The translations under genes and the position numbers were made by a program. Below are positions 1 to 8,747 of a stretch of DNA of 45,833 nucleotides, piece after piece. A model generated the notes under the pieces. That model did not search any database. It was given only the letters and a program-made list of their open reading frames with translations, and was not told the DNA's origin. The stretch lies in contig JANQFP010000139.1 in NCBI GenBank assembly GCA_028277795.1, positions 1 to 45,833 of the forward strand, written 5' to 3'. Every line of letters starts with the position of its first letter. Positions within the stretch are counted from its first letter, which is position 1. The stretch is from Rhodospirillales bacterium (GTDB taxonomy: Bacteria; Pseudomonadota; Alphaproteobacteria; Rhodospirillales; JANQFP01).

Positions 1-114
1 GCTTTTCGGCCCGCTCCTGGCGGGGCGGCCGCCGGGACGCGACGCAGACCGTGGTGGATGTGAGAAATGCGGGCTAGCCGATGTCACTGGCGCCTCACCA
101 GACCGTTCGTCCGT

Positions 115-164
115 CCGCCCCCCAATGCGACCCCGGCCCCGCTCACCGGCATATTGGGGGCGGG
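115..164. repeat. imperfect inverted repeat between left edge and bamF-like gene
   Basis: Two G/C-rich arms, CCGCCCCCCAATGC (115-128) and GCATATTGGGGGCGGG (149-164), can pair with one small bulge around a 20-base loop. The element lies just past the 3' end of the minus-strand DUF3035 gene, so it could act as an intrinsic terminator, but neither strand shows a clear T run after it. A shorter hairpin, CTAGT-CCCC-ACTAG (186-199), overlaps that gene's stop codon. Bases 1-195 contain no reading frame that I can support as a gene. Confidence 0.4.
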
Positions 165-195
165 CCCTCCCGACGCAAGCGGCGTCTAGTCCCCA

Positions 196-750
196 CTAGT
201 CGAAAATGCCTTCGAGGATGGCCTTGCGGCGGCGCTCGATGACCGGGGTGCCGCCTTCGGTCACGTCCCGCCCCAGCGCCTGGTTCTCCTGGATGCGCTT
301 GGCCTCACGCGCCGGGTCGACGACGGTCCCGTATTCGGTGCGGGTGCCCCAGAACATCAGTTGCTCGGTGAACGTCTTGTCTTCCTCGGCGAGGATGGTG
401 GTCTCGCGGTTGATCAGGTCGCGGATGTTGGGGTTGGTATCGACCGCCCCCGCCTGCTCAAGCAGGGCCTTGAGGCCGACGCTGGCCTCGATCGCCTCGC
501 CCCGCACCGAGACGTCGCCCATCACCGCCCGCGCCGCCTGATCGCGCGGCTCCACGTGCTGGGGCCGTTCGCTTCCGGGGGCCGGGGGCCGCAGCCCGAA
601 CTCGGGCGGCAGGCTGAGGGGGGCCCGCGAGTACACGGCGAACTCGTCCGGGGCCTTCTTGCTGTACCCCAGCGCCTTCTTGGTCTCCTCGCAACCGCCG
701 ACCAAAACCGAAGCGCAGAGGAGAACGGCCAGCCAACCGGTCGTTCTCAT
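196..750 (-). CDS. DUF3035 lipoprotein, BamF-like
   Basis: A 184-residue predicted outer-membrane lipoprotein. Residues 1-20 form a signal peptide with a lipobox ending VGGC (Cys20). The following segment, with the LPPEFGLRPPAPG stretch near residues 47-60, is typical of the DUF3035 family. That family has been described in alphaproteobacteria as BamF, an accessory subunit of the beta-barrel assembly machine. The start ATG overlaps the lspA stop as ATGA, and an AAGGA Shine-Dalgarno lies upstream. It is the last gene of ileS-lspA-bamF, and LspA would remove its own neighbour's signal peptide. The family assignment is fairly secure; the BAM role is by homology only. Confidence 0.8.
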   Translation of the reverse strand: MRTTGWLAVLLCASVLVGGCEETKKALGYSKKAPDEFAVYSRAPLSLPPEFGLRPPAPGSERPQHVEPRDQAARAVMGDVSVRGEAIEASVGLKALLEQAGAVDTNPNIRDLINRETTILAEEDKTFTEQLMFWGTRTEYGTVVDPAREAKRIQENQALGRDVTEGGTPVIERRRKAILEGIFD

Positions 751-1265
751 GGTTGGTCCTTCGCCCTGTCCTGCGGTCCCTTTTTATGCTTTTCCGCCGG
801 TCCGAACAAGGAATCTAGGACCAGAACCACCGCGCCGACGGTGATCGCGGAATCTGCCAGATTGAAGGCGGGCCAGTGGTAGCCGGCCACGTGGACGTCC
901 AAGAAGTCGGCAACGGCGCCGTACCGCAGGCGATCGATGACGTTGCCGATGGCCCCGCCGATGACCAAACCGATGGCCGCCGCTAGGCCACGGCGCGTGA
1001 CCCGACTCAGCCAGACGACGAGGGCGACGACGATGGCCGCGGCGAGGAGGGGAAGCAGCCACTGATTGACCGGCGAATCGGAGTTGAACAGGCCGAAGCT
1101 CACCCCCCGGTTCCACCCCATCACCAGGTTGAAGAAAGGCGTCACCGGGATGACCCGCGGCGGCTGCATCACGTGCTCGACGATCCACCACTTGAGCGCC
1201 TGGTCGAGCACCACCGTCACCGCGGCGACGCCCAGGCCGAGCCGCAGGACGGACGAAGGCGTCAC
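747..1265 (-). CDS. lspA: lipoprotein signal peptidase (signal peptidase II)
   Basis: A 172-residue inner-membrane aspartyl protease that cleaves the signal peptide of prolipoproteins after Lgt has modified the lipobox cysteine. Four hydrophobic segments are visible. The two catalytic aspartates sit in GNVIDRLRYG and in FNLADSAI, the family's NxxDR and FNxAD motifs. I chose the GTG at 1265 because it forms a GTGA overlap with the ileS stop and gives the normal family length; the open frame runs 35 codons further back into ileS but without conserved sequence. It is translationally coupled to ileS upstream and to the DUF3035 gene downstream. The ileS-lspA pairing is common in proteobacteria. 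Confidence 0.95.
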   Translation of the reverse strand: MTPSSVLRLGLGVAAVTVVLDQALKWWIVEHVMQPPRVIPVTPFFNLVMGWNRGVSFGLFNSDSPVNQWLLPLLAAAIVVALVVWLSRVTRRGLAAAIGLVIGGAIGNVIDRLRYGAVADFLDVHVAGYHWPAFNLADSAITVGAVVLVLDSLFGPAEKHKKGPQDRAKDQP

Positions 1266-4117
1266 GACACCGCGCCGTGGTGACGGACCGCGTCGGCGCA
1301 GCGGGCGCACAGCGTCGGATGGTCGCCGTCGCTCCCCACTTCGTCCAGGACCTTCCAACAGCGCTCGCACTTGCCGCCGGCCGCCTTGGCGAACACGACA
1401 CCCACATCGGCCACCTCGGGCAGGGTCTGGGCGTCGGCCGGCGGCGCCCCCTCGGTCAGGGTGAGGCCCGACGTGATGCAGATGTCGGCCATGTCGAGGC
1501 CGGCCACGGCATCCAGGTCGGCGCGCGGGGCGTGGACCACGGGATGGGCCTCGAGGCTTGACCCGATGGTCTTTTCCGCCCGCTGGACCTCCAGGGCCTT
1601 GGTCACCACCCGGCGCACCGTCCGCACCCGCTCCCAGCGGGCCGCCAAGGCGTCGTCCCGCCAGTCATTCGGGACCTCCGGGAACAGTCGCATGTGGACG
1701 CTTTCGGAGTTGTCGGGGTGGCGGGCCAGCCACGCCTCCTCGGCGGTGAAGCAGATGAACGGCGCCAGCCAGGCGGTGAGGCAGTCGAACAGGTGGTCGA
1801 GCACCGTCCGCGCCGCCCGCCGCCGTGGCGAATCGGCGCGGTCGCAGTAGAGGCTGTCCTTGCGCACGTCGAAATAGAAGGCCGACAGGTCGACGGCACA
1901 GAACTGATGCAGTTCGGTGAACAGCGGGTGGAAGTGGAAGTCGTGACACGCCTCGCGCACGAGGCGATCCAGCTCCCACAGGCGGTGCAGGACCCAGCGC
2001 TCCAGCTCCGGCATCTCCGCCACCGGCAGACGCTCGCCATCGTCGAAGCCGCTGAGGTTTCCCAGCAGGAACCGCAGGGTGTTGCGCAGGCGCCGGTACA
2101 CGTCGGCGTGCTGCTTGATGATCTCGGGGCCGATGCGCAGGTCTTCCGAATAGTCGGAGCCGACCACCCACAGGCGCAGGATGTCGGCACCGTGCTGGTC
2201 GACCACGTCCTGGGGCGACACGATGTTGCCCAGGGACTTGGACATCTTCTGGCCGTCCTCGCCCATGACGAAGCCGTGGGTGAGCACCGCGTCGTAGGGC
2301 GCGCGGCCGCGGGTGCCGCAGGACTCCAGCAACGAGGAATGGAACCAGCCGCGGTGCTGGTCTGTGCCTTCCAGGTACAGCGACGCGGGCCACTGCAGGT
2401 CGGGCCGGACCTCCAGGACGAATCCGTGGGTGCACCCGGATTCGAACCAGACGTCCAGGATGTCCATGACCTGCTCGTAGTCGTCCGGGTCGTATTCGGG
2501 AGACAGGAAGCGGCCCGGCGGCGAGGAATACCAGGTATCGGCGCCCTCCTGGCGCACGGCGTCGACGATGCGCTCGAGCACTGCCGGGTCGCGCAGGGGC
2601 TCGCCGCTCTTCTTGTCGACGAACACGGTGATGGGCACCCCCCAGGCGCGCTGGCGCGAGACGCACCAGTCGGGCCGGGTCTCGATCATGCCGTACAGGC
2701 GGTTGCGCCCCGAGCCGGGCACGAAGCGGGTGTCGTCGATGGCCTTCAGCGCCCGTTCCCGCAGCCCCGTCTTCTCCATGCTGATGAACCATTGGGGGGT
2801 GTTGCGGAAGATCAGGGGCGACTTGGACCGCCAGGAATGGGGGTAGCTGTGGACCAGTTGCTGGGTGGCCAGCAGGGCGCCGGTCCCGTCGAGCGCCTCG
2901 ACGACGGCGGCGTTGGCGGGGAACCGGCTCTTGCCGCGTTCGCGGAACTCCAGCACCGGCACGCCGGCGAACAGGCCCACGTGGTCTACGAAGCGGCCGT
3001 CCGGCCCCACCATCTCGGGCACCGGGACCCCGTGCTCCATGCCCAGCTCCCAGTCCTCCTGGCCGTGGCTGGGGGCGATGTGGACGAACCCCGAGCCGGT
3101 GTCCACGTCGACGAAGCCGGCCGGCAGCAGGCGCACGTCGAATCCGTAGTACTCGGCGTCGGCGTCGCGCAGGGGGTGGCGGCAGGTGTGCCCCGCCAGC
3201 TCCGCCCCCTTGAGACGACGGACGATGTCGTGGGCCGCGATCCCGGCGGCGGCCGCGACCTCGGGCATCAGGGCCTCGGCCAGCACCAGCTTTTCGCCGG
3301 TCCGGGCACGGCTGTCCTCGGCGGTCTCGGTGACCCGGATGACCACGTAGTCGATACCCTCGCCGTAGGCCACCGCGCGGTTGCCGGGGATGGTCCACGG
3401 CGTGGTGGTCCAGATCACCACCGAGGCGTCCACCAGATCCTCAGAGGGCGGATCGACCAGCGGGAAGCGGACGAAGATGGTGGTCGACGTGTGGTCGTAG
3501 TACTCGACCTCGGCCTCCGCCAGCGCCGTCTTCTCGACCACCGACCACAGGACCGGCTTGGCGCCCTTGTACAGCGATCCGTCCATGAGGAACCGCCCGA
3601 GCTCGCCGACGATGCGGGCTTCGGCGTCGAAGGACATGGTGGTGTAGGGCGAGTCCCAGTCGCCGATCACGCCCAGACGCTTGAACTCCTCGCGCTGGAC
3701 GCCGATCCAGGTGTCGGCGAAGTCGCGGCATTCCTTGCGGATCTGTTCGACGGGGACATCGTCCTTGTCCTTCCCCGCCTCCATGTACTGCTCCTCGATC
3801 TTCCACTCGATGGGCAGGCCGTGGCAGTCCCAGCCGGGGACATAGTTGGAGTCCTTGCCCAGCATCTGCTGGGAGCGGCTGATCACGTCCTTGAGGATCT
3901 TGTTCAGCGCATGGCCGATGTGCAGGTGGCCGTTGGCGTAGGGCGGCCCGTCATGAAGGATAAACTTCTCGCGCCCCTTGGCCGCCTCGCGCTGGCGGCG
4001 GTAGAGGTCCATGGCCTCCCAACGGGCCAGGGTCTCGGGCTCGCGGCGGGGCAGGCCGGCCTTCATGGGGAACCCGGTTCGGGGCAGGAAGACCGTGGAT
4101 TTGTAGTCGGCGCTCAT
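1262..4117 (-). CDS. ileS: isoleucyl-tRNA synthetase
   Basis: A 951-residue class I aminoacyl-tRNA synthetase that charges tRNA-Ile and edits misactivated valine. The HIGH signature reads GHLHIGHALN near residue 65, and the KMSKS loop reads GQKMSKSLGN near residue 620. The large insertion between them is the CP1 editing domain. The C-terminus carries the zinc-binding CERCW...CARC motif, which marks the bacterial IleS1 type. Length is normal. It starts with ATG at 4117 and is the first gene of ileS-lspA-bamF. The roughly 200-base space to ribF holds a candidate promoter and a GC-rich leader containing the palindrome GGGACCGGTCCC (4177-4188). Confidence 0.97.
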   Translation of the reverse strand: MSADYKSTVFLPRTGFPMKAGLPRREPETLARWEAMDLYRRQREAAKGREKFILHDGPPYANGHLHIGHALNKILKDVISRSQQMLGKDSNYVPGWDCHGLPIEWKIEEQYMEAGKDKDDVPVEQIRKECRDFADTWIGVQREEFKRLGVIGDWDSPYTTMSFDAEARIVGELGRFLMDGSLYKGAKPVLWSVVEKTALAEAEVEYYDHTSTTIFVRFPLVDPPSEDLVDASVVIWTTTPWTIPGNRAVAYGEGIDYVVIRVTETAEDSRARTGEKLVLAEALMPEVAAAAGIAAHDIVRRLKGAELAGHTCRHPLRDADAEYYGFDVRLLPAGFVDVDTGSGFVHIAPSHGQEDWELGMEHGVPVPEMVGPDGRFVDHVGLFAGVPVLEFRERGKSRFPANAAVVEALDGTGALLATQQLVHSYPHSWRSKSPLIFRNTPQWFISMEKTGLRERALKAIDDTRFVPGSGRNRLYGMIETRPDWCVSRQRAWGVPITVFVDKKSGEPLRDPAVLERIVDAVRQEGADTWYSSPPGRFLSPEYDPDDYEQVMDILDVWFESGCTHGFVLEVRPDLQWPASLYLEGTDQHRGWFHSSLLESCGTRGRAPYDAVLTHGFVMGEDGQKMSKSLGNIVSPQDVVDQHGADILRLWVVGSDYSEDLRIGPEIIKQHADVYRRLRNTLRFLLGNLSGFDDGERLPVAEMPELERWVLHRLWELDRLVREACHDFHFHPLFTELHQFCAVDLSAFYFDVRKDSLYCDRADSPRRRAARTVLDHLFDCLTAWLAPFICFTAEEAWLARHPDNSESVHMRLFPEVPNDWRDDALAARWERVRTVRRVVTKALEVQRAEKTIGSSLEAHPVVHAPRADLDAVAGLDMADICITSGLTLTEGAPPADAQTLPEVADVGVVFAKAAGGKCERCWKVLDEVGSDGDHPTLCARCADAVRHHGAVS

Positions 4118-4295
4118 GGCTCAGTGGCTCCGGTCGATCCGGTGGCGGTAGGACGAAGGGATCGTTCCCGCGCGCGGGACCGGTCCCCGGTCCCCGTCGC
4201 GGGTCAGGTAATTCGCGCGGTCTCCCGCGGCCGCGCCGCGCCACAGGGGAGTGCCGGGCGGAGCATCGGAGCGTCATCGGTCGTCATGGCCGCGG

Positions 4296-4325
4296 ACTAT
4301 ACTGCGCCGCGTCAATCCAAGACAA
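4296..4325 (-). promoter_or_regulatory. candidate sigma-70 promoter for ileS operon
   Basis: Reading the minus strand, TTGTCT (plus 4325-4320) and TATAGT (4301-4296) are separated by 18 bases. It lies just after the ribF stop and would leave a leader of about 170 bases before the ileS ATG. This is a pattern match only. Confidence 0.35.
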
Positions 4326-4329
4326 GGGA

Positions 4330-5271
4330 TCAGGTCCCGGCCAGGATCTCGCTTGCGCGGGTGCAATCGGCGGTGATCTGGGCTTTGAGGGCGTCGACGC
4401 CGTCGAACTTGGTCTCGGGCCGCAGGTAGTCGATGAGGGCGACCCGCAGGTGCTGGCCGTAGAGGTCGCCGTCGAAATCGAACAGGTGGGCCTCCAGCAC
4501 CAGATCGGTGCCGGCGAAGGTGGGCCGCCGGCCCAGGTTGGCGACGCCGTCGTGCCATTGGGTATGGGTCCCCTGGTCGATGCCGGCGCGCACCGCATAG
4601 ACGCCGACCGCCGGCCGCAGGTACTCGGCGAAATGGAGGTTGGCCGTGGGAAAGCCGATGGCGTGGCCGCGGGCGTCGCCGTGCTCGACCCGGCCCTCGA
4701 TCTCGAAGGGGCGGCCGAGGACGTGGGCGGCGCCGCGCGGGTCGGCGGCGACCAGGCATTGGCGGACCCGGGTCGACGAGTACGGCCGGCCGTCGCCGTC
4801 GTTGACGGCGGCCACGCAGGTGACGTCGAACCCCGCGTCGCGGCCCTCGTGCAGCAGCAGGTCGCAGTCGCCCCGCCGCCCGTGGCCGAAGACGAAGTCG
4901 TAGCCGGAGACCACGTGCCGGGCGCCGAGGCCGGCGACGAGGACGCCTTCGACGAAGTCCTCGGCCGGACGGCGCGAGAACTCGAGATCGAAATGGAGGA
5001 CGAACAGCTCGTCGACGCCGAGGGCCTCGATATGGCGGGCCTTGATGCGGAACGGGGTGAGGCGGAAGGGCTCGCCATCGGGCTTGAACACGGTGCGCGG
5101 ATGGGGCTCGAAGGTGAGCACCGCCCACGGCATGCCGGCGGAGCGGGCGATGCGCCCCGCTTCGCCGATCACCGCCTGGTGCCCCCGGTGGACGCCGTCG
5201 AAGTTGCCGACCGCCACCGCCGCACCGCGCGCATCGGCGGGCAGTTCATCGTAGTGACGAAAAATCCGCAT
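4330..5271 (-). CDS. ribF: bifunctional riboflavin kinase / FAD synthetase
   Basis: A 313-residue bifunctional cytoplasmic enzyme that phosphorylates riboflavin to FMN and then adenylylates FMN to FAD. The N-terminal nucleotidyltransferase half shows GNFDGVHRGHQ near residue 22. The C-terminal flavokinase half shows GFPTANL near residue 205 and the later NLGRRPTF segment. Length is normal for prokaryotic RibF. It starts with ATG at 5271. It lies upstream of ileS on the same strand, a common alphaproteobacterial order, but the 212-base gap with its own promoter candidate suggests ileS is transcribed separately. Confidence 0.95.
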   Translation of the reverse strand: MRIFRHYDELPADARGAAVAVGNFDGVHRGHQAVIGEAGRIARSAGMPWAVLTFEPHPRTVFKPDGEPFRLTPFRIKARHIEALGVDELFVLHFDLEFSRRPAEDFVEGVLVAGLGARHVVSGYDFVFGHGRRGDCDLLLHEGRDAGFDVTCVAAVNDGDGRPYSSTRVRQCLVAADPRGAAHVLGRPFEIEGRVEHGDARGHAIGFPTANLHFAEYLRPAVGVYAVRAGIDQGTHTQWHDGVANLGRRPTFAGTDLVLEAHLFDFDGDLYGQHLRVALIDYLRPETKFDGVDALKAQITADCTRASEILAGT

Positions 5272-5348
5272 GGGGGCAAGAAAGTGTCAGCGCCCCCCGG
5301 ACCGGTCAAGGACAAAGCGGGGCGCCGCACTGCGCCCGCCACCAGGCC

Positions 5349-5813
5349 TCACGATCCGGCGGACGGGAAACCATCGGTCTGGCGCAACGCCTCGCCGAGC
5401 ACCATGGCCGCGGCCACCGCCACGTTGAGGGACCGCACGCCCGCCGCCATGGGCACGCGGACGCTGGCATGGCAGGCGGCGCGCACATCGGCGGGCACGC
5501 CGGCGCTTTCCCGACCCACGACGAGCACGTCGTCGGCACGGTAGGAGAACGTCAGGTAGGACGTGTCGCCGCGGGCGCTGAGCAGCACCAGGCGCGCCGC
5601 GCCCCGCGGCTTGGCCAGGAAAGCCGACCACGACGGATGGCGCGTGAGGTCCACGCGCTCCAGGTAGTCGAGCCCGGCGCGCCGCAAGTGCCGGTCGGAG
5701 AAGACGAACCCGCACGGCTCGATCACGTCGGCGGGCACACCGAGGCAGGCGGCGGTCCGCAGCATGCTGCCCGCATTCTGGGGTATGTCGGGCTGATAGA
5801 GGGCCAAACGCAT
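5349..5813 (-). CDS. trmL: tRNA (cytidine(34)-2'-O)-methyltransferase
   Basis: A 154-residue SPOUT-class methyltransferase that 2'-O-methylates the wobble base of certain leucine tRNAs using S-adenosylmethionine. The N-terminus LYQPDIPQNAGSMLRTAACLG and the trefoil-knot segment GRESAGVPADV are characteristic of TrmL (YibK). Length matches the family. It starts with ATG at 5813 and is divergent from the petABC operon, with 250 bases of shared upstream DNA. It precedes ribF on the same strand with a 77-base gap. Confidence 0.93.
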   Translation of the reverse strand: MRLALYQPDIPQNAGSMLRTAACLGVPADVIEPCGFVFSDRHLRRAGLDYLERVDLTRHPSWSAFLAKPRGAARLVLLSARGDTSYLTFSYRADDVLVVGRESAGVPADVRAACHASVRVPMAAGVRSLNVAVAAAMVLGEALRQTDGFPSAGS

Positions 5814-5836
5814 GGCTGGGCTGCGGTCTCCGGCTG

Positions 5837-5865
5837 TTGTTCGTTAGGAGAATCTAATTTATATA
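5837..5865 (+). promoter_or_regulatory. candidate promoter upstream of petABC
   Basis: TTGTTC (5837-5842) and TATATA (5860-5865) are spaced by exactly 17 bases, in a patch far more AT-rich than its surroundings. A second, weaker pair, TTTCAA (5887-5892) and TATACG (5910-5915), also 17 apart, lies downstream. Either could drive petA, whose ATG is at 6064. Confidence 0.45.
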
Positions 5866-5877
5866 CCAGTAGAGTGA

Positions 5878-5907
5878 CCAAAACCCTTTCAAATGGGGCG
5901 GTTTTGG
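5878..5907. promoter_or_regulatory. inverted repeat, possible operator of petABC
   Basis: CCAAAACC (5878-5885) and GGTTTTGG (5900-5907) are perfect 8-base inverted copies separated by 14 bases. The element lies between two candidate promoters for the bc1 operon. It may bind a regulator or form a stem in the leader RNA; which regulator cannot be told from the sequence. Confidence 0.35.
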
Positions 5908-6063
5908 ACTATACGCTGCCCTTGTGTGCGGTGCAGCGAAACCGCGGGGGGCAGCGGGCGCGGAGTTGACGCGGGACCGGGACCGGGACCGGCCTGACGC
6001 TCACAGACGCGATCCGTGACGAGAGCGATTGGCCCACGCCTGTGGGCCAGGAAGGGGATTTCC

Positions 6064-6618
6064 ATGACTGACACGGCAACAACGGCTGCGCAGGCCTCCG
6101 GGCCGGACGAGACGCGCCGCGACTTCCTCCTGATGGCCACCTCGGCCGTCGGAGCGGTCGGCGTGGCCCTCGCCTGCTGGCCGTTCATCGACAGCATGAA
6201 CCCGTCGGCCGATGTGCTGGCGTTGTCGTCCACCGGAGTCGATCTCTCGGCGATCGAGGAAGGACAGAGCATCACCGTGGTGTGGCGCGGCAAACCGGTG
6301 TTCATCCGGCACCGCACACCCGAGGAGATCGAGACCGCCGGGGCGGCGCCCATGGATGACCTGATCGACCCGCAGGCCGACACCGACCGGGTGCTCAAGC
6401 CCGAGTGGCTGATCATGATCGGGATCTGCACGCACCTGGGGTGCATTCCCTTGGGCCAGAAGGTGGGCGATCCGCGCGGCGATTTCGACGGCTGGTTCTG
6501 CCCCTGCCACGGCTCCCACTACGACACCTCGGGGCGAATCCGCAAAGGGCCGGCACCGCGTAACATGGCCATCCCGCCCTACGAGTTCACCGACGAGACC
6601 ACCATCAAGATCGGCTGA
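6064..6618 (+). CDS. petA: ubiquinol-cytochrome c reductase Rieske iron-sulfur subunit
   Basis: A 184-residue Rieske protein of the cytochrome bc1 complex, which passes an electron from ubiquinol at the Qo site to cytochrome c1 on the periplasmic side. A twin-arginine motif (TRRDFLLMA, near residues 17-25) precedes one membrane helix. The 2Fe-2S cluster ligands are in CTHLGC and CPCHGS near residues 120-143. I chose the ATG at 6064, preceded by AGGAAGGGG, rather than the upstream TTG/ATG frame beginning at 6016, because it places the Tat motif normally. First gene of petABC, 11 bases before petB. Confidence 0.96.
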   Translation: MTDTATTAAQASGPDETRRDFLLMATSAVGAVGVALACWPFIDSMNPSADVLALSSTGVDLSAIEEGQSITVVWRGKPVFIRHRTPEEIETAGAAPMDDLIDPQADTDRVLKPEWLIMIGICTHLGCIPLGQKVGDPRGDFDGWFCPCHGSHYDTSGRIRKGPAPRNMAIPPYEFTDETTIKIG

Positions 6619-6629
6619 GGGACCCGAGC

Positions 6630-7865
6630 ATGACGAAGCCACAGTGGAACAACGGGCTGGTCCGGTGGATCGACGACCGGATGCCCATTTTCACGCTCAT
6701 GCACCATGAGCTGGTCGACTACCCGACGCCGAAGAACTTCAATTACTGGTGGAACTTCGGGTCCCTGGCCGGGATCGTGCTGGTGATCATGATCGTCACC
6801 GGCATCTTCCTGGCCATGAGCTACACGCCGCACGTGGACTACGCCTTCGAGAGCGTCGAGCGCATCGTGCGCGACGTCAACTACGGGTGGCTGCTGCGCT
6901 ACCTCCACATGAACGGCGGGTCGATCTTCTTCATCGTCGTCTACATCCACCTGTTCCGCGGCCTCTACTACGGCTCCTACAAGGCCCCGCGGGAGCTGCT
7001 GTGGATCCTCGGCGTGCTCATCATCATCGTCATGATGGCCACCGCCTTCATGGGCTACGTGCTGCCGTGGGGGCAGATGAGCTTCTGGGCGGCAACGGTG
7101 ATCACCAACCTGTTCTCGGCGGTGCCGGTCTTCGGCGAGGCCATCGTCACCTGGTTGTGGGGCGGCTTCTCGGTGGACAACCCGACGCTCAACCGCTTCT
7201 TCTCGTTCCACTACCTGCTGCCTTTCGTCCTGTTCGCCCTGGTGTTCCTGCACCTGTGGGCCCTGCATGTGCACAAGTCCAACAATCCGTTGGGCATCGA
7301 CGTCAAGGGGCCGCAGGACACCATCCCCTTCAGCCCGTACTACACCATCAAGGACCTGTTCGGGCTGGGCGTGTTGATGGTCTTCTACCTGTTCTTCGTG
7401 TTCTTCGCGCCGGACTTCTTCGGCGAGCCCGACAACTACATCAAGGCGGACCCGCTGGTGACGCCGACCCACATCGTGCCCGAATGGTACTTCCTGCCCT
7501 ACTACGCCATCCTCCGGGCCATTCCCGACAAGCTGGGCGGGGTGGTCGCCATGTTCGGCTCCATCCTCATCCTGCTGATCCTGCCGTGGCTCGACCGCTC
7601 CAAGGTGCGCAGCGCCCGCTTCCGGCCCATCTACAAGCAGTTCTTCTGGATCCTGGTGGTCGACTGCTTCGTCCTGGGCTGGATCGGCGCCAAGCCGCCG
7701 GAGGGCATCTACATCACCATCGGCCGGATCGCCACGGCCTACTACTTCCTGCACTTCCTGGTCATCATCCCGTTGATCAGCATGGTCGAGCGACCGAAAC
7801 CGTTGCCCGAAAGCATCAGTACGGCCGTCACCAAGGGCGGCGCCGCCGTGAAGGAGGCCACGTGA
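6630..7865 (+). CDS. petB: cytochrome b of the bc1 complex
   Basis: A 411-residue polytopic inner-membrane protein with eight hydrophobic helices, the core of complex III. It carries the two b haems and both quinone sites. Haem-ligand histidines lie in the helix with RYLHMNGGS and VVYIHLFRG, and in the helix with FHYLLPF and [10 protein letters not shown]. The Qo-site signature PEWY is present ([12 protein letters not shown]). The length shows the non-split bacterial/mitochondrial form, not the b6/subunit IV split. Its TGA shares one base with the petC ATG (TGATG). Confidence 0.97.
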   Translation: MTKPQWNNGLVRWIDDRMPIFTLMHHELVDYPTPKNFNYWWNFGSLAGIVLVIMIVTGIFLAMSYTPHVDYAFESVERIVRDVNYGWLLRYLHMNGGSIFFIVVYIHLFRGLYYGSYKAPRELLWILGVLIIIVMMATAFMGYVLPWGQMSFWAATVITNLFSAVPVFGEAIVTWLWGGFSVDNPTLNRFFSFHYLLPFVLFALVFLHLWALHVHKSNNPLGIDVKGPQDTIPFSPYYTIKDLFGLGVLMVFYLFFVFFAPDFFGEPDNYIKADPLVTPTHIVPEWYFLPYYAILRAIPDKLGGVVAMFGSILILLILPWLDRSKVRSARFRPIYKQFFWILVVDCFVLGWIGAKPPEGIYITIGRIATAYYFLHFLVIIPLISMVERPKPLPESISTAVTKGGAAVKEAT

Positions 7866-8620
7866 TGGCAAGACTCACACTGATCGCCGCCGCCCTGGTC
7901 GTGGCCGCCGGGACCGCCACCGCCGCCGAGGCGCCGAAAGCACCGTCCCACGACTGGGGGTTCCAGGGCATTTTCGGCAGCTACGACCGCGCCGCCCTGC
8001 GCCGCGGATACCAGGTCTATGCGGAAGTCTGCGCCGGGTGCCATTCCCTGCGCCTGGTCGCCTACCGCAACCTGATGGAGATCGGCTTCACCGAGGACGA
8101 GGTGACCGAAATCGCATCGGAGTTCGAGGTCCTCGACGGCCCCGACGACGAGGGCGAGATGTTCACCCGCCCGGCCAAGGCGGCGGACTATTTCGTGCCG
8201 CCGTTCCCCAACGACAACGCGGCGCGCTTCGCCAACAACGGCTCTCTGCCGCCGGACCTGTCGCTGATCACCAAGGCCCGGAAAGGCGGCCCCGACTACC
8301 TCTACGCCCTGCTGACCGGGTACAGGGAGGAGCCGCCGGAAGGCTTCCAGATGATGGATGGCATGGTCTACAACGACTACTTCCCGGGCCACCAGATCTC
8401 GATGCCTCAGCCCCTGTTCGAAGACATGGTCGAGTACGCCGACGGCACCCCGGCGACGGTCGATCAGATGTCCGAGGACGTCACCGTGTTCCTGGCCTGG
8501 GCCGGATCTCCCGAGTTGGAGGCCCGCAAGAGCCTGGGGATCAAGGTGCTGCTGTTCACCATCGTGCTCACCGCCATGCTGTACGCCCTCAAGCGGCGCA
8601 TCTGGGCCGACGTGCACTAG
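7865..8620 (+). CDS. petC: cytochrome c1 of the bc1 complex
   Basis: A 251-residue periplasmic c-type cytochrome held in the membrane by a C-terminal helix. A cleavable signal peptide covers about residues 1-20 (ending TATAAEA). The haem is attached at CAGCH near residue 57. The C-terminal segment VLLFTIVLTAMLYALK followed by basic residues is the anchor. Start ATG at 7865 overlaps the petB stop, so translation is coupled. As the last gene of petABC it accepts electrons from the Rieske centre and reduces soluble cytochrome c. Its stop codon lies inside a palindromic repeat. Confidence 0.96.
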   Translation: MARLTLIAAALVVAAGTATAAEAPKAPSHDWGFQGIFGSYDRAALRRGYQVYAEVCAGCHSLRLVAYRNLMEIGFTEDEVTEIASEFEVLDGPDDEGEMFTRPAKAADYFVPPFPNDNAARFANNGSLPPDLSLITKARKGGPDYLYALLTGYREEPPEGFQMMDGMVYNDYFPGHQISMPQPLFEDMVEYADGTPATVDQMSEDVTVFLAWAGSPELEARKSLGIKVLLFTIVLTAMLYALKRRIWADVH

Positions 8621-8668
8621 AGTAAGTAAATCCGATCGAACGATTCCGTTTGATCGGATATTGCTCTA
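8618..8668. repeat. AT-rich palindromic repeat overlapping the petC stop
   Basis: The element begins TAGAG (8618-8622) and ends CTCTA (8664-8668). Its core is a 13-base-pair stem, ATCCGATCGAACG against CGTTTGATCGGAT (8630-8642 and 8647-8659), interrupted only by one G-T pair, around a 4-base loop. It is far more AT-rich than its surroundings. Similar TAGAG...CTCTA palindromes are dispersed in many alphaproteobacterial genomes as short non-coding repeats. The first three bases are the petC stop codon. Confidence 0.65.
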
Positions 8669-8697
8669 ACCGGCGACAGCGCCGACGCCACAACGAG

Positions 8698-8730
8698 AAA
8701 CGGACCCGACACTGTCGGGGCCGTTTTCTT
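8698..8730 (+). terminator. intrinsic terminator between petC and convergent cytochrome gene
   Basis: AACGG-A-CCCGAC pairs with GTCGGG-G-CCGTT around a 3-base loop (8699-8725), followed by TTTTCTT on the plus strand. The minus strand also ends in a short T-rich run, so it may serve both convergent transcripts. Confidence 0.75.
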
Positions 8731-8747
8731 GCGCCGTCGCGCCGGGA

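Noticed and set aside
2431-2450. tRNA T-arm-like sequence (TTCGAACC with flanking GC arms)
   Set aside because: It lies inside the ileS coding frame, encoding WFESGCTHG on the minus strand, and no acceptor or anticodon stems surround it.
4150-4290. Short leader peptide or T-box style control before ileS
   Set aside because: The small frame there has only one isoleucine codon and T-box leaders are not expected in proteobacteria. The palindrome at 4177 alone is not enough.
1694-4429. 911-codon frame opposite ileS
   Set aside because: Antisense shadow of ileS; composition is low-complexity Gly/Val/Ala/His and no domain is visible.
6749-7864. Frame-shifted extension upstream of petC
   Set aside because: It overlaps petB in another frame. 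petC begins at the ATG at 7865 with a proper signal peptide.
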